A DNA stretch of 64,000 bases from Corylus avellana. Its lineage: Eukaryota > Streptophyta > Magnoliopsida > Fagales > Betulaceae. The translations under genes were made by a program, and so were the position numbers. Below the pieces are notes generated by a model. It was not told the DNA's origin, did not search any database, and saw only the letters and a program-made list of their open reading frames with translations. The stretch's first letter is position 1, and every line of letters begins with the position of its first letter. The stretch covers positions 4,829,021 through 4,893,020 of the forward strand of contig NC_081541.1 of NCBI RefSeq assembly GCF_901000735.1, written 5' to 3'. This document shows positions 47,253 to 59,360 of this stretch, in pieces.

Positions 47253-49786
47253 TCCTCCCGCAGAGACGTCTCTTACAGGTCCAACCCCTCTCTGTCTCTG
47301 AATTGCTTGTTCGTTTGCACAAATTGAATTGAAATTCTTGATTTTTATTTGATTGGGGTTTGTGACAAGTTATAGCGACGATCGTATCGGAAGCTTGGAT
47401 GTAGAATTACCAAATAATTAAGGAAAGTTTAATCTTTGGAATTAAAATGAAAAAAGTACTTATTGATTGACTTTGACTATAAATTTATTAAATTTGTTCT
47501 TGCAAAAAAAGGGTCGAACAAATTTGGTATTTCTTTCCATTATAGTTAACTATTAACCTCTTCCGGGAGTGAATTGTATTGATCGAATTTATTTGGTGGC
47601 TGCACATAAATTTTGTGCACTTACTTTGATATGTATCTGTTTGAATTAGAAAAGTTACGGCAAATTCCACTTTGATAAGTGGGTTGGAGTTTCATTTGTG
47701 ATGGGAAATCCTTCATTGAGCATGAACAACATACTTCAGTGTTTGATATTGTTGAGTATTAATTGAACAATTAAATTTACATTTTTTATCAATTGTTTTA
47801 AACTTTTGAGATAAGCGATAATTTCACAGATATACTATAATTGAGACTGAGTCCATAGTTTTAAACTTTTGGGTTAAGGTTAATTAGTAAGGTGGTGTCG
47901 TCCTATCTTTTGCGGTGATTTTGGAGGAAAGAAAATGATAAAAGTTTTGAAGACATTCGTAAAATGTAAGTATTTATTTTTCAAAGTTATTTATCGTTGG
48001 ACAGCTGCTATAGATTGCAATATGCATAGTTTTCATGACTTTCTTGGCTTTGCTCTTTTAATGATATTTTGATGAATTATAAGTAATAATAAAAAAAGTA
48101 GGGGCTTTTGCTCGAGGCAGAGTATAATAGTTGTGATAGAGGCTTACATGTCACTTGAAGATTGGTTGGTTTTTAGCATCCCCACATTAACTATAAATAA
48201 TTTTTGTTATAATATTTTAGTTAGGATATAAAAATTGAGGTTATTTTGCCTAGAATTGTCCACTTGTTTTGTAGGTTACTATAAATCACAAAATGGAATG
48301 GTTCCTCGTTTAAAGGGGATGTTCATTAGGCGACATCTATCTTGTATAATTTGCACAGTATTTGATGATCAAGACTGACGCAATTACTATGTAGGATGCT
48401 AGTGTCATAAGAATTATCTTTTGATATTGTTTCTCTTTCATCCTATCCATATTTAGACATATGTAATCAAGGAAGGGATTGGATTGAAAAAAGTCATATT
48501 GAGTGCTCCCCCGTCCTATCCCCTTATTGGCTTAGTGCTTCAACTTGCCGCTACCCAATGCTATTGGATTTGAATGCACATAGCCTTTTCATTTAATAAA
48601 GGGGTTCTTAACTGATACACCAAAATGATTTTGGAGGAAAGGACAAATAGAATCATTTTCAGGACATTCTGGTAATAGAACTAAACCATCATAACCTCAA
48701 GGGGTTGGCCTAGTGGTTGAGGCTTGTAGTCTTGGGGAGTTTTACCCCTTAGATCCCAAGTTCAAGACTTGCTAGGTGCAAGCTCTCCCTTGTGGCCACA
48801 TTCCCTGGTGTAAAAAGCCAGCAATTTACCCTCATCCGTGTAGGGAAACTTCTGAGGGTGCGATGCACGGGTCCGAGGTTTACTCTGCAGAAGTGGGTCC
48901 GAAGGGTTCTGCCTTGTTAAGGTTTCCCGTCATAAAAAAAAAGAACTAAACCATCCTACAAATAATTTGAAATATTGTCTTTCCTAAGGTTATGGTTGCT
49001 ACGTTTGTTAATACTTTTTAGACGGTGTTTTATGTTTTAAAAAAATATTCTAATGTGACTAAAGGTAAAAGTATTTTTGAGTGTTTTGTGTTTTTTTGTT
49101 TATTAATGTTTTTGTTTTGAAAAGTGAAAAAGAAACAGTGTTATCGAACAAAGCTGATATCTTTATTTGTAAGCTCGTCTCAGTGAAATCATCGAAGTTT
49201 GATCGGTTTTTATATTCTGATCATCTTGTTTAGGATAACTCCTATACCCCTTTTCAAGCTGTGAGGGACCCGATCTATTCTTCTGTGGTTTTCGGTTGCT
49301 TTTGTCTTTGTTTTCTTGTTGTATATGCAAAAAATAAATGTGATGGTGGTTCTTGACATGGCATTGACGAGATAGTCTCTTTCATGCAGCTGTGGTTCTT
49401 GTGGCTACGAGCTAAACCTAAGCTCCTGCAACCGGAACACCTCGACCATTGGCTCTAAATATGGAAAATCTATAAAGAGAGGGATCATATCTTTCTTTAA
49501 CATTGACGAGAGCAGATTTACTCAGGTTGATGAAATCCAATGCATACCCCACCTTTCTAAGCACGCTTGGGGCTTAATCCGCCGGAGAACCAAACTTCTT
49601 TGCCGCAAGTGTGGTAACCATATTGGAATTGCTTACAATGATTATACTTCATCCCTTCCACTTGTAACAGATGGATCGGATTCTTCGACGGGCAATGAAC
49701 TTTCAAGTCGCAGAAAATATGATGTTAAAATCCGTGCTTTGCAGCCCTCGTCTTCTGAAGAATCCGGCGTTCCGCTTTTCATGTGA
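47196..49786 (+). CDS. At4g08330-like protein, intact two-exon gene
   Basis: Exon 1 (47196-47278) and exon 2 (49390-49786) are joined across a 2.1-kb GT-AG intron and encode 159 residues. The protein closely resembles the plant family named after Arabidopsis At4g08330, annotated as uncharacterised and possibly chloroplastic. Visible features are two CxxC pairs (C29-GS-C32 and C99-RK-C102), which could form a zinc-binding fold, the conserved block GSKYGKSIKRGIISFFNIDE, a Ser-rich stretch near 115-125 and a conserved tail ending SGVPLFM. The biochemical role is unknown. The ATG at 47191 is out of frame, so 47196 is chosen. The intron contains a SINE. The promoter and exon-1 region is duplicated 7 kb upstream. 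Confidence 0.9.
48691..48941 (+). mobile_element. tRNA-derived SINE with perfect target-site duplication
   Basis: It has box-A-like TTGGCCTAGTGG, box-B-like CAAGTTCAAGACTTG, a body and a short A tail. The 14-bp AGAACTAAACCATC flanks it at 48677-48690 and 48942-48955 without mismatch. It lies in the sense orientation in the intron of the At4g08330-like gene. Confidence 0.95.
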
Positions 49787-52700
49787 CATACTTGAGCAAG
49801 CTTGTTTATATGTTCTTTTCCTGTAAAAGTAATATGATCCGCAGCAACCAAGCCTAGAATTTTCTTGGAAGAATATTAATCTAAAGTTATTTTCCTTTTG
49901 TATTTGTTTTGTGTTTTGCCCCCTTATTTTTATTGTTACTTGTACATAACAGTGATTTTCCGAAACTGAAACTATAAGGAATATGGTGTATGGTTGATGT
50001 GGTTTTGGTTGAGAAAATTTTGTTAAAAATTTCCAATGCTCAGTTAAGCCATTAATTAGTGTGATATTTTGAAGTTATAAGATTGATATGAGTTTGGTGG
50101 AGCACTATAATTGTTTTTTTCCTGCACGTCGGATGAGAACAACAAAGAAAGGACATAAATTTCTCCCAAACTTGTTTAGAAGAAATTTTCTTCAACCTAC
50201 TATAATAAGTGCAAGTGTCATCTCTCATATGTTTTGTTTAATATTTTAAAAGTTAATTATTGCTATTCTACTAATCGAAAAACCTAAACATTAATTATTT
50301 AGAAACCCAAAATGTTGAATGACACTTGTCACTTACTAGAGTAGGCTGAAGAAAATTTACTAAAAACTGAAAAATTTTTGTCCAGAAATAAATGAGAAAG
50401 TTTAAACGTCATTCTCCATAGAGCAATATCAGCTTTTGCTTTTGCCCGAATTTGAAATCGATTCTTTAATTTCTAAATTATTCTAGGGTTTTCAATAATT
50501 GTAAAAGATTTTTCTCATCCAAATACCTTGTTATTTTTTAGACCACATTTGGTACAATGGCAATTCTTTTAGGAATAGGAATGAGTACTATTGAGAATAC
50601 AAATTTGAATGGAATGACCATTTATATTATTTTGTTTGGTGACAACACAAGATGATGTTCTCACTAGAATTGAAATAAAAATTTTAAAATGCTCGAGCCC
50701 CTAAAATTATTTTCCAAAAAATTAATTTTTATTTTTTCACAACCAAAAATTAATTTTATTTGAATGGAATGACCATTTATATTAGACACTTACATTCACT
50801 ACTAGGGTAAAACCCTATAAAGCTTTATTTATAGAGCTTTCAAGTGATTTGAATTTATTCAAATCCAATATAATTCTAATTAAATCCTTCATTTATGCCC
50901 AATATTAAAAATTTAAAAAAAATAATTAAAAAAATTAATGACTAAAAATATTAAAATAATTAATTAATTAATTATTTGTATATTTTTTTTTTTGAAAAAG
51001 GTGCCTTTGGGCAAAATGGGGTGTTTGGCCACCCCAATCCACCCTAGAAGGCCAAAAAAAAAATAAAAAAAATAATAAGAATAATAAAAAAAATAATGTT
51101 AGGGCTTGGTTTTATGAGGTGATTGGACTACCTTCATGGGCCTAACAAGATTAAAGTTTTTTTAGAGTGGCCGAACCGCCCACAAATAAAAATCATCTAA
51201 CAAAATATTAAATATCCATCCTAACAAGACTAAACCAATGAAATCACTAGAAGTCATTTTACGTTGAGGTTGCTCCTTCGCCCACAGCGTCACCCAGCCT
51301 CAAGCATAGGTGACCCACTCCACAATCACACCTCTCGGTCTCATTCCCTCTCTCAGTGACCTCTCTCTCTCTCTCAGCTCAACTCTCTCTCGAGTTCTCT
51401 CTCCGATCACCTCCCTCTCTCTTGGTCTCAACTCTCTCGATCTCTATTTCTCTCTCTCAGCTCGCCAATGCTTCTCCTCCTCTCACTTTCAAGGTGAAAG
51501 CAATATGCTTTCATGTGGAAGGCATTTGCCTTATTTCTTTGTCTTTTTATTTCCTTTCTCTCTTCGCAACATTCCTGTGAGAGTCTTTCCTTTTATTTTG
51601 TTCTTTTTCTTTTATCCTTCCCTCTTCACACCTAAACACGTGAAGCCCCTCATTTCTTTTATCCATAAAACATGTATTCCTCTAAAATTAATATTTAGGA
51701 AATAAATTTCATGTTATTTCAAATAGAATATTGATATTTTTCACAAATCGATCGGTGCTCCTTGACCGATATATCGGTCTCTGGGTAGTGATTGATCGGT
51801 GAAGGCCATAAACTAAAAATTAAGGTTTTAAGTGATAATTAGAGTTTTGTGATTCAGGACACTCGCTAATAATAAAATAAAAATGCAGAATAAAGATGTA
51901 GACTTTGCGAAAAGTTGAAACTTGGACTTTTCTGCATGAGAATGTCAAAACAATTTATTCATTGATAGCGATTGTTTTCATGGCTATAAATTGTGCATTT
52001 TCATTGTATATGACTCATCTTTAAATATAGAAAATGTGCCATTTATTAAGAAATCCTGTAACTTTTTGAGCCACAAAAAATTATTGGCAAGGTAACTTGT
52101 TGTCATGACTCATGACCGAGATGGGTCATTGTTGTTTAGAAATAGAAATGGCTTCATTATTATTATTTTTTCTAACAAATTTAAAGATTAAAAAAATATT
52201 TTTTAATAATTTTCTTTACAGGTGAGGCTGGTCGGGGGCCTCCCTTTGTTCTGTCTCCAGGTCTTAGGGCGTAATTTCAGAATTTTCTCGTCTGCAGAAG
52301 CTGTAAGCTGACAATTTCTTCCCAGTTTATGTCGTCATTTAATTTGAAAATTATACACTTGATCTTATGGTCAAATCATCCAGATTTTGTTCATCCTCAG
52401 TTCCAATTCAACTTGTACGATAAGTGGCTTTGAAGGATATATATATATATATATATATAAGACATGGAGTTACGTACATGTAACTATAAATTAAAGAGGC
52501 AAACTTAATAGATAGATTTTGTACCACATACAAGAAGATGTAGAAAGTGACATGAACATTGACCCAACTTAATTAGATAGTAAAGCTCACACGAAACTCT
52601 AAAATAAATGAATGCCAGAAAGGTTTCTTCCACGTACATTTTACATAACAAACACACACCGACTAATTTCTCTATAGGATAAAATTTCTAGAATTAATTG

Positions 52701-53151
52701 GGAAATGCATAGTTACTGCACATTTGACTATAATTCTCTTACAACTTTAACATGTGTTGAACGATAAAGAGTGAAATTATTTAATCAATTATGAATTCTC
52801 ACATTGAATTTATCAGTAACTTGTAGTATAAGTAATAATAATCTTAATCTATATATAAACGATTTTTAGTCGTACGATTATCACTATATTTGAAAGATGA
52901 ATGGGAAAGCAATCTTTTTAGATAGAGTAATACTGCTACACATGCATATATACTTTCCGTCTTAAACTCTTACTCTCGTACACCCTGGCTTAGGTGGCTC
53001 CCACTCTCACCACTAGATATATAATTTTGTGTATATATATATGATAAGATGTCCAGCTTTCCTTCCATCCCAAATATCAAAGAGTATTCCCTTTTTGGTT
53101 CCCTTACCATTTGCAATATCTCTCATTCTCTCTCGCTTTGTTTCTCCAAAT
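49787..53151. other. Intergenic sequence between the At4g08330-like and GDSL genes
   Basis: No gene is supported. TTTGAATGGAATGACCATTT occurs at about 50604 and again at about 50759, flanking MITE-like AT-rich DNA. A GC-richer patch at 50995-51055 has GGGGTGTTTGGCCACCCC. A CT-rich stretch at 51350-51460 yields only low-complexity Ser/Leu open frames. A TA run lies at 52438-52458. The GDSL promoter would be the last few hundred bases. Confidence 0.5.
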
Positions 53152-56100
53152 ATGGAGTCTCCTATCATTCTCAACTACTTCACAATTTCTGTCTCTTGCT
53201 TTTGCATGCTTTTGTTGTATGCTTCCACACTGAACCCTGTGTTTGCTCTGAAAAATTGTACCTTTCCGGCAATCTTCAACTTTGGAGACTCAAATTCTGA
53301 TACCGGTGGATTATCTGCTGCCTTTATACCACTGACACCCCCTTATGGGGAGACCTTTTTTCACAGGCCTGCTGGAAGGTTCTCAGATGGCCGGCTCATT
53401 ATCGATTTCATGGGTAGGCCCATGGAGACCCAGATAAACTCGATCTAATTAATATTCTCATTGATTCTTCGCAATTTTTCCTTCATACAAAATATATATT
53501 CAAGGGCTATCCTGCAGAAAACTGTCCAAGAGCAATTTTTAATTCCAATTGTTGTCAAATCCAAACTTTCGGTAGCACTAGTTCCAAAAGCCTTTTCAAG
53601 AGTTTCTTGACGTGATGAAAATATATTCGTCGCTTTTTTTTTTTTTTTTTTTGGGGGGGGAGGTGGTGTGGCGGCGGCAGATGAAAAAATAATATCGGTT
53701 AGTGTAGTTTAGTTTTTTTTATTTTTTATTTTTTATTGATGCAATATATTACTTTTTTATTTCATAATTATTCTACAATATTATTGTGTTAGTCACAACC
53801 AACCATATATATATATATATATACACACTAGATTTATAGGGTATGATTGGAATTGTGATTTCGTAAGAATAATCTGTGTTTTTAAAAAGATATTGAAAAA
53901 TGCAAGGCGTTTGGCATTGCGATTTAAAAAGCACGAATTTAAACTAAAATCACGATTTCATAACAAATATTTGATAAAAAGTATTTTTTAACATGTTTTA
54001 CCAAAAGCTTATGTGATTTTAAAAAGTAGTAATTTCAAAAATGTAATTTAAAAAAAAAAAAAAATTTAAAACCGCACTTATTAAAACCGCAATCCCAAAA
54101 CTAACATTTAATCTTAACCCTCCTTCAAGAGATTAGGCTAGTTATTAAGGGCCTATGAACCTCCGTTATTAAGGGCCCAGGCCAGCTGAAATCATATTCG
54201 CTCATCTCTCTTACTGATCCCTTATGTGTGAGCTCAACACGCAAAATAAAAAGTGATAAATTTAATTATTTAATTTATATTCTAATACTACCTACCCTTG
54301 TACCTTAATTGCATGGCTACAGCATCGAGTTTTGGTCTCCCATTTTTGAGCGCATATCTTGATTCCTTGGGGACCAACTTCAGGCACGGTGCAAATTTTG
54401 CCACGGCTGGCTCCACAATCAGGCTACCAGCAACAATTTTTCCAGCTGCAGGTGGATATAGTCCCTTCTACCTCGACGTCCAATACATAGAATTTGTGCA
54501 GTTCAAGATCAGATCACAAATAATAAGGCAAAAGGGTAAACTTTCTCCAATTCAATGTCCAAAATAAGTACATGTCAATTTAATAAATTAGTATTTATTT
54601 GTTTAGATTGTGGGTGCTTAATTGTAGATATCTATATTATCAACTTCCTTTGTTTTCCTTGCAGGAGGAATATATGCAAATTTATTGCCCGAGAGTGAAT
54701 ATTTTCCAAATGCTTTATACACATTTGATATCGGTCAGAATGATCTTAGTGAAGGATTCTTTAGCAACATGACTATAGAGGAAGTCAATGCTTCTGTCCC
54801 CGATATAGTCAACAACTTCTCTATTAATGTTAAGGTAAAGTGAAACCATGATTAATCATTTATGGCTTCCTCTAGGCCTATTACTCATGGAGTCAGATTT
54901 TCCTGTCCGGTTTTCAAAGAATTAGGGCAGGGGATGAAAGAGCAGTACGGGTGGTCTTGGGGTGTACAAGCAGGTATCCAGTAGGGGTAAAAAGATAATT
55001 ACCGCTAACCATAACCACTTAAACGTTTAGTAAAATTCACTAACCGCCTAGGCGGTTAACCGGCAGTTAGTGGTTAATAAACTTAATAACCGATAATCGC
55101 TTTTTAAAGAAAAAATAAAAAAATGTCGTTTTTATGGTAATATGATAATATCTTACTACATACGACATCATTTCTAGATTTTTATATATTTTTATGTTTA
55201 TTTAAACACAAAAATGACTTCGTTTCATGTATATATATAACATACACAACCGCCCGCCTTTTCACCTCTAGTCTCCACATGTTTTAGAGTGTGGGTAAGA
55301 GTGACAATTCGTTTTCGCATGTCAAAGTATAGATAAAAAAACTATATAGATCGGCCTTATTCTACCAATTGAATTAAACAGATCAAAACCGTCAACCCTA
55401 ATTTGCTAATTTTGTGTTGGATTTGTGAATGATGTTAATAATTTGCCAACCCTAGATGTGGAGCCTACCTATTCGGGCACTTCGAGACCCTCACTTATCT
55501 TTCTCATTCCCCTCCCAAATTTTTTGGGATTTAGGCAAGGAATCTCAATCCATTACTCCAGGAGAAATATTTGCGTTTTAGGGCCTAATTAAGGAATAAG
55601 ATATAAAAACAAGTAACTGGGTTTTGTTTTCTGTTAATATCTATTGCCTAATCAAGTGAAGTTTAATGATGATGTAGAGAATATATGATTTGGGAGCTAG
55701 ATCATTTTGGATCCACAACACAGGGCCAATTGGTTGCCTTCCCTATATCTTGACCAATTTTCCATCAGCTCGAAGAGACAACTATGGTTGCGCAAAGCCT
55801 TATAATGATGTAGCTCGATATTTCAACTACAAGTTGAAGGAGGCCATAGTTCAGCTCAGGATCAATCTTCCTTTAGCTGCAATTACATATGTAGACGTCT
55901 ACTCTGCCAAGTACTCTCTATTCCGTGAACCAAACAAATATGGTAAGCATTATGTGAGAATCACGTGCTTTAAAAATAAATGTTAATGCATGTAAGAATT
56001 TTCAAGTATATAATTTTGGTTGGAAATATGCAGGATTTGAGCTTCCACTTGTTGCTTGTTGTGGGTATGGAGGGAAGTACAACTATAGCAGTAGTGTTGA

Positions 56101-56290
56101 GTGTGGAGGAACAATCACAGTGAATGGAAGCCAAATATTCGTGGGTTCATGTGCACGCCCCTCAGTCAGAGTAAATTGGGATGGAATTCACTACACTGAG
56201 GCTGCTAACAAGTTTGTTTTCAACCAAATTTCAACCGGAGCCTTTTCAGATCCACCCATACCCTTGGCAGTGGCGTGTCATCGTGTTTAG
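53152..56290 (+). CDS. GDSL esterase/lipase (SGNH hydrolase), ENOD8/FXG1-like
   Basis: Five exons (53152-53413, 54323-54535, 54665-54834, 55678-55942, 56034-56290) splice cleanly to 388 residues, typical for plant GDSL lipases. A signal peptide of about 32 residues ends near VFA, so the enzyme is probably secreted. SGNH blocks are present: [12 protein letters not shown] with nucleophile S47, the Gly block [23 protein letters not shown] with the GxND Asn, and [11 protein letters not shown] with D353 and H356. The family hydrolyses ester bonds of lipids, cutin-like or acetylated carbohydrate substrates; the substrate here is unknown. Similarity is greatest to the ENOD8 and alpha-L-fucosidase-3 (FXG1) branch. 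The acceptor at 54321-54322 was chosen because it restores [18 protein letters not shown] in frame. Intron 3 contains a small hAT-like element. Confidence 0.95.
54982..55270. mobile_element. Small hAT-like MITE in a GDSL intron
   Basis: The ends are TAGGGGTAAAAAG and CTTTTCACCTCTA. Flanking octamers GTATCCAG (54974-54981) and GTCTCCAC (55271-55278) match at six of eight positions. GGCGGTTA and TAACCG words dominate the subterminal zones. Non-coding, 289 bp. Confidence 0.75.
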
Positions 56291-58329
56291 TAAAATGCCC
56301 TCACTCAAAAATAAATAAAATAAAATGCCCTTGCATGTGGCATCATATTTGAAAGATGATATTAAATATTATCAATATAATATATATAAAGTGTTTAATT
56401 ATTATATATATTAATGTCTAATAATTGTAAACCAAGCATAGGCTGTAATACTCATTTCAAGATTATTAAAATGGAAAATGCTTAAAGTATTACAACTGTT
56501 TTACAAATTTACGTGACTTAATTTTAATGGTGAATAAATTATGAGAAATGCTATATTGTATATCAATGCATTATTGTTAGGTTCTTTTATTTTTTTTTTA
56601 AGAAAATAGAAATGGTGTGTCATCCTTCTATAGATTCAGATCGCATGTGTTCTTATAAAGGCAAAATAATTAAATAGCAAGTATCCAAATACATGCACCA
56701 TTGAATTCCAAATACATGCACCAAGTTACAATTTCAAGTGTCACACATTGCTTAAACTACAATCGTTATCATATGTGTATAAGTTATACTTAAGGTTGTA
56801 TTATTTGATTTGAGAGTCAAATACCACGTTATAGATTCAAGTTACGGAGGGGGTGTCTTATGAGATAGAGTGGATCAATGTGAATGTCGGATACAAATTT
56901 ATAATGGTAAGCTACGGTCCTAAATATCTCACATGGCTTAATAATTATACTAACTCATAAATATAAATTAATCCAACCCGTATTATACTAATTTCAACTC
57001 ACTTGAGTCATATGATCCTAAATCCTCAATGTAACTAATAGTGTATGCTCTCACAATCAAGCAATGCAAAACTCTCAACTGATCATGTGAATAATTAATA
57101 CTTATTTACATGTTTCAATTCTTGGTTTTTGATGGACTAACAATATTAAGTTATTTATATAACAAAAATACCGCATTTAATTTCTTCCATAATAGGGAAA
57201 ATTCAAATTTAAAATAAAAACTGGAAACAATTTTCAAGATTAAGAAAAAATTGTTCCCATGTGTGACCGACTTTCAACTATTATAAAAGGAGTAAAGGAC
57301 ATGTTACGTCCTTGTGGAGTGTGCAAAATTGAGAGCACCATAGGAGAGAGAAGAGACGAGCACAAAAGAGGAGAAGCCTTTAGAGGTGAGTGTTGTACCT
57401 CATGGGATTTTTGGCTTTGTAGAGCCGGTGCTAGAGGGAGAAAGAGAGATATAAAAGGTGAGATAAGAGGAAGGGCTGCTACAGTGTTTTTTTGGGTGTT
57501 TTTGGAGGGAAAAAAAAATAAATGATTAAAAGTAAAAAGTGTTGCAGAGTGAGAATAAAATAGAGATCAGTCGCCATTTATTTCAGTAAAAGAAAAGTTT
57601 GTACTTCTGTCTTTTATATTTTTAATTTAAATGAATTAATCCTCGTGACATACATTTACATTTCATATTACCATTTTATGGAATCATTCTGTAGTTAAAC
57701 CAAAATCCATATACTATCATTTTGTGTACTACTTATTTTCTTTGAGTAACTAATTTAACTGCATGATTATTCTTATGTATCCTGTGAGACTCAATCTCAT
57801 CTTGTATATATATAAGTTTCAATAAATCCCACTAAAACACTTCAGAATAATCATTCCCAATAAAATTTAAACAAATGAGAATATTCTTTATCGCTTTGAT
57901 CCAGACAAAGGACTTGGATTCCTTATTAAAGAAAGTGTTTGCATAATATTACATGCGAACACACAAAGATATTAACCGTCATAAGATCTGACTCATAGAT
58001 ACATCAAAGTGACCTATACCTTAGTAATTTAGTTATAAATTTTTAAATATTTTATATTTTTAATCAGGTATATAGACACATGTTAATTTTTTTTAAAGGC
58101 AGTGACGTGAATTTTCGTTCTAAATAAAATATCTCTTGCTGCTAGATGCTAGTATTTCTCTTATTATAACTATTCTATCTTAATATGTGGAAAAGGTTTA
58201 AAAAAAAAGAAAAAAAAAGGAGGTTGTGCGAGAGGATGCGGAGGAGCTTGCAGGCTGGAGGATTTCTCCGCTGAATCTCTACGGCAAGTCGTCCAGTTCA
58301 AAATTTAAATTCAAGAACGGCAAGTCGTT

Positions 58330-58360
58330 GGTCCACCGCCTTTAGCTAAGGCGGTGGACC
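58330..58360. promoter_or_regulatory. Inverted repeat in the NAC promoter
   Basis: GGTCCACCGCCTT and AAGGCGGTGGACC are 13-bp arms around a 5-base loop, about 20 bp upstream of the TATA box. It could be a hairpin or a palindromic binding site. Function is inferred only. Confidence 0.6.
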
Positions 58361-58381
58361 TAAGTCGGTGGCACGGGCTTC

Positions 58382-58390
58382 TATATAAGG
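58382..58390 (+). promoter_or_regulatory. TATA box of the NAC gene
   Basis: TATATAAGG lies about 75 bp before the ATG at 58461. A duplicated AGAGGGAGTGAAACAGAGAG follows in the leader at about 58402-58445. Confidence 0.7.
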
Positions 58391-58460
58391 GCAATGGCTT
58401 CAAGAGGGAGTGAAACAGAGAGTGAAGAGGGAGTGAAACAGAGAGTTGCGAGTGTGAATA

Positions 58461-59360
58461 ATGATGATGATGCCAGTGGGATTTCGTTTTGAGCCCACCG
58501 ACGAAGAGCTGGTAGGCTTCTATTTGTTGAACAAGGTAAGGGGAGAAGATATAGGTTGGGATGGCATCGGAGAGTTTGATATTTATGGTGAAAAGGATCC
58601 CTGGCAATTCTGTGGTGATCAGGAGAAGCTTTACGTTTTTACAAGGCTAAAACAACTCAGCAAAAATCGAGTGGCACGAACAGCGGGTTGCGGTGTTTGG
58701 CATGAGAATTCTGCCGACAAAATCTACGATGGTCAGGGTGATGTTATTGGGGTCAGGAAACTCTTCTGCTTCAAGGTGAAGAAACAGAAATCCAACTGGT
58801 TAATGCACGAGTTCTCATTAGTTGGGGAGGGAGAACGAGAACGGGCGACTGACTGGGTTCTGTGCACCATCCAAAAGAAAGAATCACGATCAAGAGTTGG
58901 CGTTAAAAGATGCTTTCAAGATCATTCTTCTCCCACCGTCATCTCTGTTCAAACTCCATCTCCATTGCGAAATTCCATTAATACAGAAGAAGAAGAAGAA
59001 GAAGAAGTACCGCTACTTGAGGACGGATCCCAGCAGAGAAAGAAGATGCGCTGCTGCGATGTCGAATGTCAAGCCACTGCGACCCCTTCATCAGAATGTC
59101 CATCTGAATTTGGAACGCCTGAGTCTGAATTGGAAACCCGTCTACCAGCTAGTGATAACTCTGACCCTGAGTTGAGTGTTTCATATGAATATTTGGAAAC
59201 CTTGATGAGCTGTCAGCTAGCCAGTAATGATGACTCTGCGTCAGAGTTTTATGCTTCATACGGTTATCTGCCGCCACCGCCTTCCCCCGCGGGTGGACAT
59301 CTGCCGCTTGATGCATGGGTGGATTCTTGGGATCCTGAGTTTGCTACATTACTTTCCTAG
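58461..59360 (+). CDS. Divergent NAC domain transcription factor, intronless
   Basis: A single 299-residue frame. Residues 5-120 follow NAC subdomains A to D: PVGFRFEPTDEELVGFYL (A), FDIYGEKDPWQF (B), LYVFTR...NRVARTAGCGVW (C), and KLFCFKVKKQKSNWLMHEFSL (D). NAC proteins bind DNA through a twisted beta sheet whose signature is WKATG. Here the tryptophan (W80) is followed by HENSAD, so the usual DNA-contacting motif is replaced. The usual FRFHPTDEEL reads FRFEPTDEEL. The C-terminal region is acidic and Ser/Pro-rich with a seven-Glu run near 176-182 and a tail with Trp and acidic residues, as in activation domains. Most NAC genes have two or three introns; none is seen here. It may be an active divergent family member or a retrocopy. 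It starts with four consecutive ATG codons; the first was taken. Confidence 0.9.
   Translation: MMMMPVGFRFEPTDEELVGFYLLNKVRGEDIGWDGIGEFDIYGEKDPWQFCGDQEKLYVFTRLKQLSKNRVARTAGCGVWHENSADKIYDGQGDVIGVRKLFCFKVKKQKSNWLMHEFSLVGEGERERATDWVLCTIQKKESRSRVGVKRCFQDHSSPTVISVQTPSPLRNSINTEEEEEEEVPLLEDGSQQRKKMRCCDVECQATATPSSECPSEFGTPESELETRLPASDNSDPELSVSYEYLETLMSCQLASNDDSASEFYASYGYLPPPPSPAGGHLPLDAWVDSWDPEFATLLS

Larger units (their letters stand above)
56291..58460. other. Intergenic sequence upstream of the NAC gene
   Basis: A stretch at 57240-57525 is less AT-rich, with a TATAAAAGG-like motif near 57281 and an open frame of 88 codons of unknown kind, Arg/Glu/Gly-rich. It could be LTR or transcript debris and is not called as a gene. 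The NAC promoter occupies the end. Confidence 0.5.

Noticed and set aside
51310..51705. Ser/Leu-rich frames over a CT-rich tract
   Set aside because: Two frames are open at once because of low-complexity TCTC repeats; no domain and no splice logic.
57259..57525. An 88-codon Arg/Gly-rich frame after a TATA-like motif
   Set aside because: No recognisable domain or homologue and repeat-like surroundings. It could be an LTR or non-coding transcript, but the evidence is too thin for a gene call.
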